The notes: a model not told the origin generated them from the sequence alone. A DNA stretch of 55,865 nucleotides from Candidatus Heimdallarchaeota archaeon (GCA_016839945.1 JAEOTE010000146.1:1-55865); one strand, 5' to 3'. Counted from the first letter of the stretch, positions 30,697 through 44,045 are shown. Program-made: numbers and translations.

Positions 30697-32337
30697 TTAC
30701 TCCATAACAAACATATTACCTCTATTGAATAACATTTGAGGATCCAGAGCTTGTTTAATAATACGCATTTGATCTACTCCTTCTTCTCCATACATAACAA
30801 CAAGATATTCAGTTTTGATTTTCCCAATACCGTGTTCTGCAGAAACTGATCCCCCAAATTCAACAGCTTTTTCCGCAAACTTTTTGTAAAGTTTCTTACC
30901 TAATTCCAACTCTTCCATGTTTCTAGGTAAGATATTTACATGGATATGTGAATCACCTATGTGTCCCCACATAACATATTCTAGACCATTTTCTTTCACT
31001 GTTTCATGGTAAATCTTCATCATTTCTCTAAAATGATTGTGTTCAACAGACATATCAGTGCCTAATTTGTGTATTCCAGGATGTTCACTCTTTCTTCTTG
31101 CTATAGTGCTATTTACAATTTCAGGGACAGCATGTCGCATAGCTCTAAAATTCTCTTTCTCTACTTCATCAAAAGCTGACCAACATGAGTCTATTGAAGA
31201 GTTGCATTCCATAGCCATATCATCTAATTTCATTATGATTTCTTCGAGTTTGTCTTCTGTATAAGGTATTTCAAAGAAAATTGCTGTTTTTGCATCCTCT
31301 GGAATTGTTGCTAAGTTTGCTAAAGCAGGATTTGTGTCTTTTTTGCTTTTTAGTAACTCAAAGGAATTTTCATCAAAAAATTCCATATACTCAACTGCAA
31401 GTTCTTTGTCTTCTCGAAGCTTTTCAACAAAATTAATTGAATCTTCTTCTGACTGGAAAAACATAACATTAGGAAGACCATCTATTCTTTTGGTAAGCCA
31501 TAAATCTACTTCAGTAATCATTCCAAATAATCCTTCAGAACCTATGAAGAGATCTATCAAATCCATTCCTTTCTCTGCCCACAAACCTGCAGCGTTTTTT
31601 GCTTTAGGCATTTGATACGTAGGAATTTCTATCTCTATTTCTTGATTTGATTTTTTTATAATGAACTTACCATTTTCTTCCTTGTATTGTCCTCTTAAAA
31701 CATCTAATACTTCACCTGTATCAATTACAATTCTGAGTTGTCTAATCCAAGGTCTCATAGCCCCATACTTGAATGATCGAGCACCTGATGCATTTGCAGC
31801 TATGGAACCTCCAACTGCTGCTGTCATTTCTGTTGGATCTACAGGAAAAATATAAGAATCTTTATCATTTTTGAATTCTGCTACCCAATTTTTATCTTCA
31901 AATAGATTGTGTTCTTCTGTAAGCTCTTTATGCTTAAGCACATCTTCTAATTTTTCTAGAGTAATCCCAGGTTGAACTCTAACAAAATATTTCTGAGCTT
32001 CTTCATCAAAACCTAATCCAAGAACTTCAGTCATTTGGTCAGTAGAAATAACTGCACCATTGAAAGGCACTGCACTACCTACTATTCCTGTTCTTCCTCC
32101 TGAAATTGTAATAGGAATATTCTCTTCACGCATTTTTTTAACAATTGAAACAACATCTGCTTCCTTCTCTGGGAAGAATAACCAATTTGCTGAACCTCCA
32201 GCCAATTTAGATTCATCTATAAGATAATCAGAATGAGAAGTAGATATAACATCTGATCCTTTCACTTGTTGAACATCTTCAAATAAAGAGCCCGGTATTT
32301 CCTTTGCTTCGATTAAATTAGCAACCATCATAATCAC
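30697..32337 (-). CDS. FAD-binding oxidase, GlcD/D-lactate dehydrogenase family
   Basis: PITISGGRTGIVGSAVPFNGAVIS FAD-binding motif; GDSHIHVNILPRN and SAEHGIGKIKTEYL C-terminal motifs. Confidence 0.92.
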   Translation of the reverse strand: MIMMVANLIEAKEIPGSLFEDVQQVKGSDVISTSHSDYLIDESKLAGGSANWLFFPEKEADVVSIVKKMREENIPITISGGRTGIVGSAVPFNGAVISTDQMTEVLGLGFDEEAQKYFVRVQPGITLEKLEDVLKHKELTEEHNLFEDKNWVAEFKNDKDSYIFPVDPTEMTAAVGGSIAANASGARSFKYGAMRPWIRQLRIVIDTGEVLDVLRGQYKEENGKFIIKKSNQEIEIEIPTYQMPKAKNAAGLWAEKGMDLIDLFIGSEGLFGMITEVDLWLTKRIDGLPNVMFFQSEEDSINFVEKLREDKELAVEYMEFFDENSFELLKSKKDTNPALANLATIPEDAKTAIFFEIPYTEDKLEEIIMKLDDMAMECNSSIDSCWSAFDEVEKENFRAMRHAVPEIVNSTIARRKSEHPGIHKLGTDMSVEHNHFREMMKIYHETVKENGLEYVMWGHIGDSHIHVNILPRNMEELELGKKLYKKFAEKAVEFGGSVSAEHGIGKIKTEYLVVMYGEEGVDQMRIIKQALDPQMLFNRGNMFVME

Positions 32338-32464
32338 AAACTTAACTGTTTATCTCTTAATCTGTTGAATTTTGGGAAGAATAAAAATCTTCAGTTTTAT
32401 CAAACATTCCATTTTATACAAGAAAAGAATAAAAGCAACAAATTACTCTATTAGATGAAACACA

Positions 32465-33580
32465 ATGGTCATCAAAGAAATTTCAAAACAAGAAGCTTAT
32501 GATCTTGTAACTGGGGCAAAAATTCTAGCCTGTGGGGGAGGAGGAAGTGAAAAAAACGCTATAAGAAATATAAACCAAATCTACGAAAAAGGAGATTATT
32601 TTTCCATAGCAGATTTATCTGATTTTAAGGAAGAGGACCACATTTGTATAATTGGCATGGTTGGAGGGGGAATTACAACAGAAGAGAAGAAGATAGTTGA
32701 GAATCTTTCTGTTGTACAAAAAAAACCCATGATGGAAGCAGTCAAACAGCTCGAAAACTTTCTAGACATTAATTTTAGCGCTTTTGTTGCCACAGAACTG
32801 GGACCAAACAATAGCATCATACCCCTGATGGTAGCAGCACAAATGGGAAAGACAGGAATAAATGGAGATTGTTGTGGTCGAAGCAAACCAAAAATATCTA
32901 TTAGCACAACTAGAGTTGCTGGAATTCCAATTACTCCATTTTCCATTGTAAATCATTACGGTGATGTTCAAATTGTCAAAAAAACAGTTAATGATATTCG
33001 AGGAGAGATAATTGCTAGAGAAGCTTCTAAGATATCTGGAGGATCCGTTAGTGTAGCTAGATGTCCGATGACTATTAAGCAAGCACAAACTGCTGTTATT
33101 CCAAATACCTTTTCTCTTGCAATTCAAGTAGGTCAGAAAATCAGGGAGGTAAATGAAAAAGGTGATAGTCCTCTCGATGTGATTAAAGAAGTTCTTCCTG
33201 ATTCTAGATTGGTCTTTTCAGGTAAAGTAAAAGATTTTTCTCGAATTGAAAAAAGTGGTTTTACATCAGGTGAGATAATACTTGAATCTACTGAAAAAAC
33301 GAAACAGCATTTGAAAATTTGGTATCAAAATGAATATCTGCTCTCTTGGTTGAATGATAAACATTATATCACATGTCCTGATGGTTTTTATATTATAGAT
33401 TCTCAAACTGGATTTGGATTAACTCCATGGGAAGAAGATTTCAATGAAGGGAGAGAAATTACTGTTTTTACCAGAGATGCTCCTGAAATTTGGCAATCAA
33501 AGCAAGGCTTAGAGGTTTTTGGTCCAAAGGCTTTTGACAAAAATTGGTCAGATTATAGAAAATCTAGCTCCTTTGATTGA
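32465..33580 (+). CDS. DUF917 family protein
   Basis: AKILACGGGGSEKNA, GINGDCCGRSKPKI, KSGFTSGEIILES. Confidence 0.82.
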   Translation: MVIKEISKQEAYDLVTGAKILACGGGGSEKNAIRNINQIYEKGDYFSIADLSDFKEEDHICIIGMVGGGITTEEKKIVENLSVVQKKPMMEAVKQLENFLDINFSAFVATELGPNNSIIPLMVAAQMGKTGINGDCCGRSKPKISISTTRVAGIPITPFSIVNHYGDVQIVKKTVNDIRGEIIAREASKISGGSVSVARCPMTIKQAQTAVIPNTFSLAIQVGQKIREVNEKGDSPLDVIKEVLPDSRLVFSGKVKDFSRIEKSGFTSGEIILESTEKTKQHLKIWYQNEYLLSWLNDKHYITCPDGFYIIDSQTGFGLTPWEEDFNEGREITVFTRDAPEIWQSKQGLEVFGPKAFDKNWSDYRKSSSFD

Positions 33581-33590
33581 AAACATCTAT

Positions 33591-36725
<3,135 letters not shown>

Positions 36726-36745
36726 TTAGAACTTATACTAAACTT

Positions 36746-37729
36746 TTATGTTCTATTTGCTGTAATACTTCCAGTTGTAACTGTTATGTCAAATTCTAAT
36801 TGACCCATTCCACCTTGACTTATAGTGTTAGAAGGTACATCAGTATCTCCAGTTACTATGGAAGTAGTGAAACTAGTACCAATATTTGTATCTAGATCTA
36901 GTTGTAAATCGACATTTCCTGTTGTAATACCAATATCAAAGGTATGGTTAGTTAATATGCTGGTCTGTTCCCAGAATAAACTAAAAGGTCCTGTAGTTAT
37001 CTGAATCCCAAAATCTAGATTTGATGTAATATCTAGCTCATAAAAATCGAAAACTGCTTCTCCAGTTATTACTGTAACTTGGAATGTATCTACATCTAAT
37101 ATAATGCTTGCATCAAAACCAAGATAAATGTCTCCTGTAGTTACTGATACCAATAAATCTCCTGTAACAACATTATCCTCAGCTAAATCCAATTCCAAAT
37201 CACCTGTTGTAACATGTAGGTTTACAATTTCAGTTTCAACATCAGGTTGTAATGAGTCAACATATATACCTCCTGTTATAGAGCTCATATCTAAAATGAG
37301 TTTTGCTTTATAATCTACTCTTATTTCTATTTCATGGGAAAAACGATAAATAATTCGAGTTGGGTCTGCTTCAATAAACTCTAATGTGTAATTCCCTTCT
37401 CCATCATCAGTTATTGTCCAATAATCAGCTTTTTCAGGATAATCGTCTTCTAGTTCTTTTGGTCCACTGACAAGATTATCAATCTCTATTATATTTCCAC
37501 TTGACATAGTATCAGAAATAACATTTATACTTGCAGTTGTTGCATCACAATTGATATAGATATTAGGATTTAAAACTCCACTAGGATAAGTCTCATTATC
37601 GCTTAAAGTTCCATAATCAACATATTTTATTCCTTCTCCATCCCAAACAAAGTAAACAATAGCTCCAGTTATTCCACCGATAACAATAAGACTGCCTATT
37701 ATAATTCCTATAGTATTACTTAATCGCAT
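36746..37729 (-). CDS. membrane-anchored repeat protein, DUF4097-like beta-solenoid
   Basis: N-terminal TM, then serial VTTGD/VVTGD/VITGE/ITTGP/ITTGN/IVTGD/VTTGS units. Confidence 0.75.
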   Translation of the reverse strand: MRLSNTIGIIIGSLIVIGGITGAIVYFVWDGEGIKYVDYGTLSDNETYPSGVLNPNIYINCDATTASINVISDTMSSGNIIEIDNLVSGPKELEDDYPEKADYWTITDDGEGNYTLEFIEADPTRIIYRFSHEIEIRVDYKAKLILDMSSITGGIYVDSLQPDVETEIVNLHVTTGDLELDLAEDNVVTGDLLVSVTTGDIYLGFDASIILDVDTFQVTVITGEAVFDFYELDITSNLDFGIQITTGPFSLFWEQTSILTNHTFDIGITTGNVDLQLDLDTNIGTSFTTSIVTGDTDVPSNTISQGGMGQLEFDITVTTGSITANRT

Positions 37730-37813
37730 GCATATTTTTTGTTAAAAGCAATAAATAAACCTAGCCATTTCAAAAAATGGATAATAGAATTAAATCAATT
37801 CATTTCTTTCTTT

Positions 37814-38680
37814 TTATTCCTTAGGTGTAGGGCACACTGTTGCCATTACTGCACCTTTTCCTGAAGATAGGGCCATCACAGGTGACATTTCCCAGTAGTG
37901 TGTTTCATTGATTTTTATAACTTTCTTAATTTCTTCTTCATATTCTTTTACTAAGTCAGGATTTAATGCATCACACATGAAAAGATCATATGTAACCTTA
38001 GAATCTGTTCTTTTTTGAATTTCTGCAATCATTTTCTTAATTGCACTATTATAACTAAGTCCAGCTCCGATACCTATCACACCATCTTCTATTGTAAAAT
38101 GAGCTATAGGCTTCATATTAAGCAGAGAAACTAATATTCCTTTAGCGGAACCTCTTCTTACTTTTCCAGATTTGAAGAGAGACTCGACATCAATTGTCAC
38201 ACCGATGGAATAAATATCATCTCTAATACTATCACAGAATGAAGTGATTTCTTCTATGGATTTTCCTTTTTTCAACAATTTTAGAGCATTATAGACCATT
38301 GCCCCTTGTGGACCAACAGCTAGTTCTGTTGGATAGTGGGTTATCTTTATTTTTTTCTCAAAACGCTTAGCAGCTAGTCTTACTACATTCATTTGGTTAG
38401 AAATTACAGGAGTAAGCCCCAAGTACAAAACTTCGTCATATCCTTCATTTATTACTTGATTAAAAACTTCTATGGCGTCTTCAGGAAGTACTTGACTAGA
38501 TGTAGGATAAGGATCTCTGTCATGAAGACTTTCAATAAACTCTTTTCTATCTAGTCCAGTGAGTTCTCTATATTCTTCGCCTTCTATCAATAGAACTGAT
38601 TCAAAAAATCCAATATTTTCTTCCTTCATTAATTTTAAAGGAAGAAGAGAAGAAGCATCAGTTAAAAGTTTAATTTTCAT
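37814..38680 (-). CDS. DegV family protein
   Basis: MKIKLLTDASSLLPLKLMKEENIGFFESVLLIEGEEYREL; PTSSQVLPEDAIEVFNQVINEGYDEVLYLGLTPVIS. Start moved to ATG at 38680. Confidence 0.9.
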   Translation of the reverse strand: MKIKLLTDASSLLPLKLMKEENIGFFESVLLIEGEEYRELTGLDRKEFIESLHDRDPYPTSSQVLPEDAIEVFNQVINEGYDEVLYLGLTPVISNQMNVVRLAAKRFEKKIKITHYPTELAVGPQGAMVYNALKLLKKGKSIEEITSFCDSIRDDIYSIGVTIDVESLFKSGKVRRGSAKGILVSLLNMKPIAHFTIEDGVIGIGAGLSYNSAIKKMIAEIQKRTDSKVTYDLFMCDALNPDLVKEYEEEIKKVIKINETHYWEMSPVMALSSGKGAVMATVCPTPKE

Positions 38681-38793
38681 AATGTTGGTAAATTTATATG
38701 GTACTATAAAAATAATTGTTTCTTCATTTCCTAAGCGTATAGAAAACATAAATATTTAGTTCTACTGGTAAATTATTTCCGATTACTAATTAC

Positions 38794-39108
38794 TTAATCA
38801 GAAACATTCACATTCTTTTCTTCTTTTCTGTAGATAAATCCTAAAATAGAAATTACAATTCCAGGAATTGGACCAAATATTAGACCAATAATAAATGGTG
38901 TGTGAACTGCGGGGGCTACACCTGCAAGTATTAATCCTGTCATAGATCCTACAAATAGCACTCCAAAAAATATTGATAAGAACAGGAGAAGACGTGCGTT
39001 GCTTTTTGCATAGCATCTGAAAGAACAATAAGCACTTTTTTGGAAAGTCCAGTATGCACTGATTTTATTTGCACCACATGATGAACATTTCCTGTTCTCT
39101 GAATCCAT
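38794..39108 (-). CDS. small zinc-finger membrane protein
   Basis: CSSCGANKISAYWTFQKSAYCSFRCYAKS then two TM segments. Confidence 0.65.
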   Translation of the reverse strand: MDSENRKCSSCGANKISAYWTFQKSAYCSFRCYAKSNARLLLFLSIFFGVLFVGSMTGLILAGVAPAVHTPFIIGLIFGPIPGIVISILGFIYRKEEKNVNVSD

Positions 39109-39176
39109 AAGAACATGAAAATTAAAGGTATTTAAACTTAAGTGATGTATGCAATAAAATCAAGTTTTTATGGATT

Positions 39177-40058
39177 TTAATTAACTTGATTCTCTTCTTC
39201 CTCTGAAGATGTGATTGTCTTTGATTCTTCTTTTTCTCCTTTAACTATCATTGTTTTTAGATTCATTATTATTATTCCAATTACAATGCATACTATTCCA
39301 ATTATCTGGATAGTTACTATTGTTTCATTAACTATTATTAATCCAAATACAATTGTAAATATTATACTCATTGATGCAAAACTTGGAACTACAATATTCG
39401 CTCTAGCCATAGTAAAAGCAAATTGTGTATATCCAAGTGTGAGAATAGCAAAAGCAAAGGTTACAAATGTGAATATTAATGCTAGTTCATTGATATCTGA
39501 AACTCTTTTAGCAAGAGTTTGAAGTGCCATGAAACTTCCAGCAATCAAACCTAATAGAACACCCTTAATAAAAGAAGGTTTTCGGAAAGCAAAAATACTG
39601 ACAATTATTGAAAGAATTATTATTACACCTAGGGCGATTAAGAAATTTAATAGCACAAATTCTTCTCGCTGTAATTCTTCAGGCGCTCTCGCTACTACGT
39701 TTATTAAAACAGTTCCCGCAATAATGATTACACTCCCCAAAATTTCATATTTTGAAAATGGTTCTTTTAACACTATAAAAGAGAAAACGAATAGACTAAT
39801 CATCCCAATGCCTTCCAAAGGCGCAATTAAATTCATGGGAGTATGAAAAACAGCAAGTGGAATCCATTGTATGAACATGAATGAAGCTGTTAATACTGTA
39901 CCAAAGATCCACACTCCAGAGTGTTTACTTTTTACTGTTTTGTCTACCTTAAATCCTTCAATCGCATATTTTTGTATTCCCTTTCCAATATAGAGCATGA
40001 TGTATGCAATAAAACCAATTAGCAATCCAAAAAACAAGTCTGTGTTGAAGGACGACAT
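39177..40058 (-). CDS. EamA/NIPA-like multi-TM transporter
   Basis: About nine TM segments; APLEGIGMISLFVFSFIVLKEPFSKYEILGSVIIIAGTVLI. Confidence 0.75.
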   Translation of the reverse strand: MSSFNTDLFFGLLIGFIAYIMLYIGKGIQKYAIEGFKVDKTVKSKHSGVWIFGTVLTASFMFIQWIPLAVFHTPMNLIAPLEGIGMISLFVFSFIVLKEPFSKYEILGSVIIIAGTVLINVVARAPEELQREEFVLLNFLIALGVIIILSIIVSIFAFRKPSFIKGVLLGLIAGSFMALQTLAKRVSDINELALIFTFVTFAFAILTLGYTQFAFTMARANIVVPSFASMSIIFTIVFGLIIVNETIVTIQIIGIVCIVIGIIIMNLKTMIVKGEKEESKTITSSEEEENQVN

Positions 40059-40081
40059 AACATTCAGCTTATGAATTTTTC

Positions 40082-40096
40082 ATAACAATTTGTTAT
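40082..40096. promoter_or_regulatory. palindrome upstream of EamA/NIPA-like gene
   Basis: ATAACAATTTGTTAT (7+1+7 perfect dyad). Confidence 0.4.
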
Positions 40097-40169
40097 AAAA
40101 ATTCTTTCTAGGTATAATGTTGTAATCAATTATAACAAACGAAGATTTGAAAAAAAAAGAAAAAGGAAA

Positions 40170-41051
40170 TTATATTAATAGAAAGAATTCGTCTAAATTA
40201 CCATCGTATTCCTCAGGAATCATAACTCCATTTTGAAATTTGAAATTTGCAGAGGCATAATCAAAAGCTTCTTCCATTGTTGTTCTAGGATTTGAGTTAA
40301 AATAGTTTATCAAAGTAAATTCAAGAAAATAGTATGTCCATAAACCATTATTAAATTCAGGTGCATCCCAGCCCAAACCTTTATCTGTGCAAGCTGCTCC
40401 AAAATAGATTTTTTCACTATTAGATATGTTAAGTAATTCAGGCCCAAAACCTCCAGCGAAACAGTGATCTATAAAAACAAAAATCTGTTCTGCAATTGCT
40501 AATTCGAGTATTGATGCTAGTTCAAAGTCCCAAAAACGTCCATCTTCACCTCTCTCAGGCATACCATAATCCCACATGCAGAGAAGACTTGCTCCTTTGC
40601 CCGCTGTAGACCCATGTCCAGAAGTAATAAATGAGATAGAGTCTTTTATGCCAGCATTAGATATAACATAGTAGAGGGCTTGTTTTACATTGTATTCAGT
40701 AGCTAAACCATCATATTGATAATAATAACTAGAATTATCACCAAGAACTAGAATATGCTCGTATCCAAGTCCTGTTAGATATAAATACCAATCATTTGCA
40801 TCATCATCGCAGAAATTAAGATCTCCAATTGCTTTGTAATCACTTATACCAATTATTATTGCCCAGTGTTCTCCTTTGCCATAAGCAGGAGGGTCTATAG
40901 GACAAGATAATTCTGCTGTAGTTTCAGGAGCATAGTCTAGTGATAAATCAATAAATCTTGTAGAATAAACAGAATTTGGTGGAATAAGAAAACCTAGAAA
41001 AAGACTTAGAAGAATAACTGAAGTAATTGTTGCGGTTTTTATATATTTCAT
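40170..41051 (-). CDS. secreted caspase-like (C14-type) peptidase
   Basis: Signal peptide-like N-terminus; HWAIIIGISDYK, ITSGHGS (His), VFIDHCFAGGFG (Cys). ATG at 41051. Confidence 0.8.
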   Translation of the reverse strand: MKYIKTATITSVILLSLFLGFLIPPNSVYSTRFIDLSLDYAPETTAELSCPIDPPAYGKGEHWAIIIGISDYKAIGDLNFCDDDANDWYLYLTGLGYEHILVLGDNSSYYYQYDGLATEYNVKQALYYVISNAGIKDSISFITSGHGSTAGKGASLLCMWDYGMPERGEDGRFWDFELASILELAIAEQIFVFIDHCFAGGFGPELLNISNSEKIYFGAACTDKGLGWDAPEFNNGLWTYYFLEFTLINYFNSNPRTTMEEAFDYASANFKFQNGVMIPEEYDGNLDEFFLLI

Positions 41052-41226
41052 TATATTCACCAATATTTGATGATACAGTAACAAAAAGAAGCTAAAATAT
41101 CATTATTTTTCTTTAAAAAATTAAAGTGCCTTATCTTAATCTTATTAATCACTATCCTTAAGACTTTTAATTGAATCATGCTAATTCAAAGAAAATAGAA
41201 TTTTGCTAATAAAATAGCCTTTTTAA

Positions 41227-41967
41227 ATGCATATCAAAGCTATCACAACGATGAATGCCTTTCAGAACATAGACACTTTGTTATTCGACATGGATGGAAC
41301 CCTTACTAATCTTGGTAAACGTTATTGGGAACCATTCTTCAGAGCTATTGAAAAACTTAAGCCTGATCATGACAGAGAGAAAAGGCAAGAGGTTTTTGAA
41401 AGAACACTCATGACAGTTGTTCAGAATTCATTCGGCAGTTCGAGAATAATAAAAATAAAGACTTTCCTAAAGGCATTCAAAGATTCAGATTTATCATTAA
41501 TAGATGTATATAGAGGAATGAAGTTAGTAAGAAAAGATCCTTTAGCTTTTAGATAAGTTGAACCACTTGATGGAGTAGAAGAAATTTTGGACTTGCTTCA
41601 TTCTCGGGGATACAAACTAGCATTAGTTACTAACGCAAGCGATGATACATTAAAAATAGCCAAAAAGGAATTGAAAGCTTTGAAGAAATTTGATGCTATT
41701 ATAACAAGAAATATGGTAAAGAGAATTAAGCCATATCCTGAATCTGTTCTAAAAGCAATTAAAAAATTAAAGAAAGATCCAAAAACATGTGTTATGATTG
41801 GAGATTTTCCACAAGATGTCAAAGCGGGGAAAGCTGCAGGAATAAAAACTATTGCGATTTTAGGAGATAATGGAAAATATACAGAAAATACTATCAGACA
41901 ATTGAATCCAGATATTATTCTGAAATCTATTCATGAACTAGTAGAAATATTTCCGAGTCTTAATTAA
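41227..41967 (+). pseudogene. HAD-superfamily hydrolase interrupted by one in-frame TAA
   Basis: LLFDMDGTLTNLG in the first ORF; LVTNASDD and VMIGDFPQDVKAGKAAGIKTIAI in the second. Both ORFs are in the same frame, separated by TAA at 41554-41556. Confidence 0.8.
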
Positions 41968-42058
41968 TATAAACTGTAAAACATGAGATTTTAAGGGATT
42001 AAAAAAAGAAAAAAGAAAATTTTGTGATATTTTGTTTGTGTCTGGAATAACTAGTTTT

Positions 42059-43240
42059 TTATGATTTGAGTATTCTTAATTTCTTTGGTTTCTTAAGTAA
42101 CAAAGCAGCAATAATCAAGACAGGTAGAATGAATGCAAATGGAAAACTAGCTTCTTCTTCTCCAAAGGGTTCCATAGTGGGTTCGCTTAGAGGATAAGGA
42201 TCAGTAGAATTTGCTTCACCTAGTATCTCATACTCGCCTTCGTTATCATGGTCATCCCAATGATTCCCTTCGTTAGATGTGGTATCGTACCAAATATTGC
42301 CATCACCCCAATCAGTAGCTTGATGTGAATCTTCTCCTAGGAGGTGAAAATGGTTATTTATAAGAGTATTATGATGAAAAACATTGTTTTCAGATTCCAT
42401 TGCCATATGTATTCCACCCTCACATTCCTGTATCAGGTTATATGAAAAGAGACAGTTAGCACTATCAGAAACGAGAATACCTTCCCATTTAGTACTGTTG
42501 TAAAGTCGATTATATTTGCTTACAATATAATTTGAATTACGGAGATAAATGAACCAGTTATCAGAGTGCATACAGGTATTATTGAGAATATCACTATCAT
42601 TTGACCAATGAGAATAAATGGATATCATGCTGTTTGATGTAAGGGTATTATTATAGACTGTAATATAACTAGATTCCCGGAAATAAACTCCATATTCTAT
42701 ATTATTACTACATACATTGTTTTCAATTTTTGAGTAATCACTTTTTTCTATATGTATAGCAGAGCCCATATTATAACTGCAATTATTATTAGTCACTGTA
42801 ATTTTGGGAGAATTCTCTACCTTAATACCATGAACACTATTTATACAGACATTATTTTCTATAGTTACAGTATTTTCACTTGTATTTTTAATCACTATTG
42901 CATGAGATAAGGCTTCAATGTAACAGTTACGAATGACAAAATTTACTGTTGTTCCGTTAATACGAATACCTATACCTGCTGTTGCATCAATCTTCAAATT
43001 CTCTATTCTATAAGGATCACCAGGTGTTCCAGCACCTGGGAAACTATAGTCTGTAAAATTCTGATCACAAGTTATACAAATAGCTTCATGAATAGTTAAA
43101 GTAAGAGGAGAAATTTGGTTTAGTGATATTGTATTAAGTGCAGGTGTTGTGTAAGAGGTATAAATAACGCTAAAAAAAATCACACTGCATACCAGTATTC
43201 CAAACATATTTTTTTTCACTATTGATTTTTTTATTTTCAT
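42059..43240 (-). CDS. parallel beta-helix (NosD-like) surface protein with C-terminal TM anchor
   Basis: Serial VTIENNVCINSVHGIKVENSPKITVTNNNCSYN-type repeats, N-terminal signal, C-terminal FPFAFILPVLIIAALLLKKPKKLR. Likely start 43240; ORF opens at 43267. Confidence 0.85.
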   Translation of the reverse strand: MKIKKSIVKKNMFGILVCSVIFFSVIYTSYTTPALNTISLNQISPLTLTIHEAICITCDQNFTDYSFPGAGTPGDPYRIENLKIDATAGIGIRINGTTVNFVIRNCYIEALSHAIVIKNTSENTVTIENNVCINSVHGIKVENSPKITVTNNNCSYNMGSAIHIEKSDYSKIENNVCSNNIEYGVYFRESSYITVYNNTLTSNSMISIYSHWSNDSDILNNTCMHSDNWFIYLRNSNYIVSKYNRLYNSTKWEGILVSDSANCLFSYNLIQECEGGIHMAMESENNVFHHNTLINNHFHLLGEDSHQATDWGDGNIWYDTTSNEGNHWDDHDNEGEYEILGEANSTDPYPLSEPTMEPFGEEEASFPFAFILPVLIIAALLLKKPKKLRILKS

Positions 43241-43267
43241 TTTAATCACGTTTATGTTTTGTAGCAT

Positions 43268-43319
43268 TACAAAACCATTATACTATACTATGAGGTGAAA
43301 GGTATATAAAGGTTTTGTA
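43268..43319. promoter_or_regulatory. divergent promoter with symmetric inverted repeat
   Basis: TACAAAACCATTATA (43268-43282) versus reverse complement of TATAAAGGTTTTGTA (43305-43319): 14/15 match. Confidence 0.45.
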
Positions 43320-43374
43320 TAATTACGAAAATGTTTTTAAATCTCTATATCTAATTGTTCTATGTGTCGGTATA

Positions 43375-43956
43375 ATGCCTGAAACAAAAAGTAAGGGTGG
43401 AAGACCTAGGAAATACCCGAAAGAGGATAAGTATGCTAGACAAAAAGCATATTATGAACGAAAAAAACAGAAAATGAGGGAACTGGAAGAGAGAGTTAAA
43501 AAACTTCAGAGTGGAAAGGATCTTTCTCCTGAACAAAAAAAAATCCTTAAAGAATTAGATTTACCAAAATATGATACTTATTTTTGGTCTAAAATAACTC
43601 CAAATGAAATAGCTTTGAAGGGAACTCAAGAACTAGAACAATTAGCGGGTAACTTACGAGAAAAAACAGATATTAACACTTTATTAAAAATCCAAATTCT
43701 TAATCTAATTGTAAAAACCATTAATCTTGATTATTTACATTCTCCAGAAGAATTATCTTCGAAGGATTTGCTTAATGTGTTAAATGATGATGTAGAAAGC
43801 ATTGTAAACTTATCTCAAGAATCCAATCAACAGCAGACAATGCTTTACTTATTGGAAGCTGAACTAGATAGCAGAGGGAGATTAGAGAAGAGAGAGACGA
43901 CTATAGATCTTTTCGAAGCTAAAGTTGAAGAATTAGAAAAACAAATTCAAGAATGA
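43375..43956 (+). CDS. bZIP/AT-hook-like basic coiled-coil protein
   Basis: KGGRPRKYPKEDKYARQKAYYERKKQKMRELEERVKKLQ at N-terminus. ATG at 43375. Confidence 0.65.
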   Translation: MPETKSKGGRPRKYPKEDKYARQKAYYERKKQKMRELEERVKKLQSGKDLSPEQKKILKELDLPKYDTYFWSKITPNEIALKGTQELEQLAGNLREKTDINTLLKIQILNLIVKTINLDYLHSPEELSSKDLLNVLNDDVESIVNLSQESNQQQTMLYLLEAELDSRGRLEKRETTIDLFEAKVEELEKQIQE

Positions 43957-44045
43957 AAAATGAAAGTCACTCCAAAAGAGAAGAAGTAAAAAAGAAATAT
44001 TAGATTATTTAGATAAGACTTAAGTGTTGGCAAAGTAAACTATTT

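Noticed and set aside
32596-33127. Two minus-strand ORFs (116 and 121 aa)
   Set aside because: Antisense to the DUF917 gene, which has clear family motifs.
38798-39028. 76-aa minus-strand ORF
   Set aside because: Alternative frame of the 38794-39108 zinc-finger membrane protein.
39211-39846. Two + strand ORFs (103 and 105 aa)
   Set aside because: Antisense to the multi-TM transporter gene.
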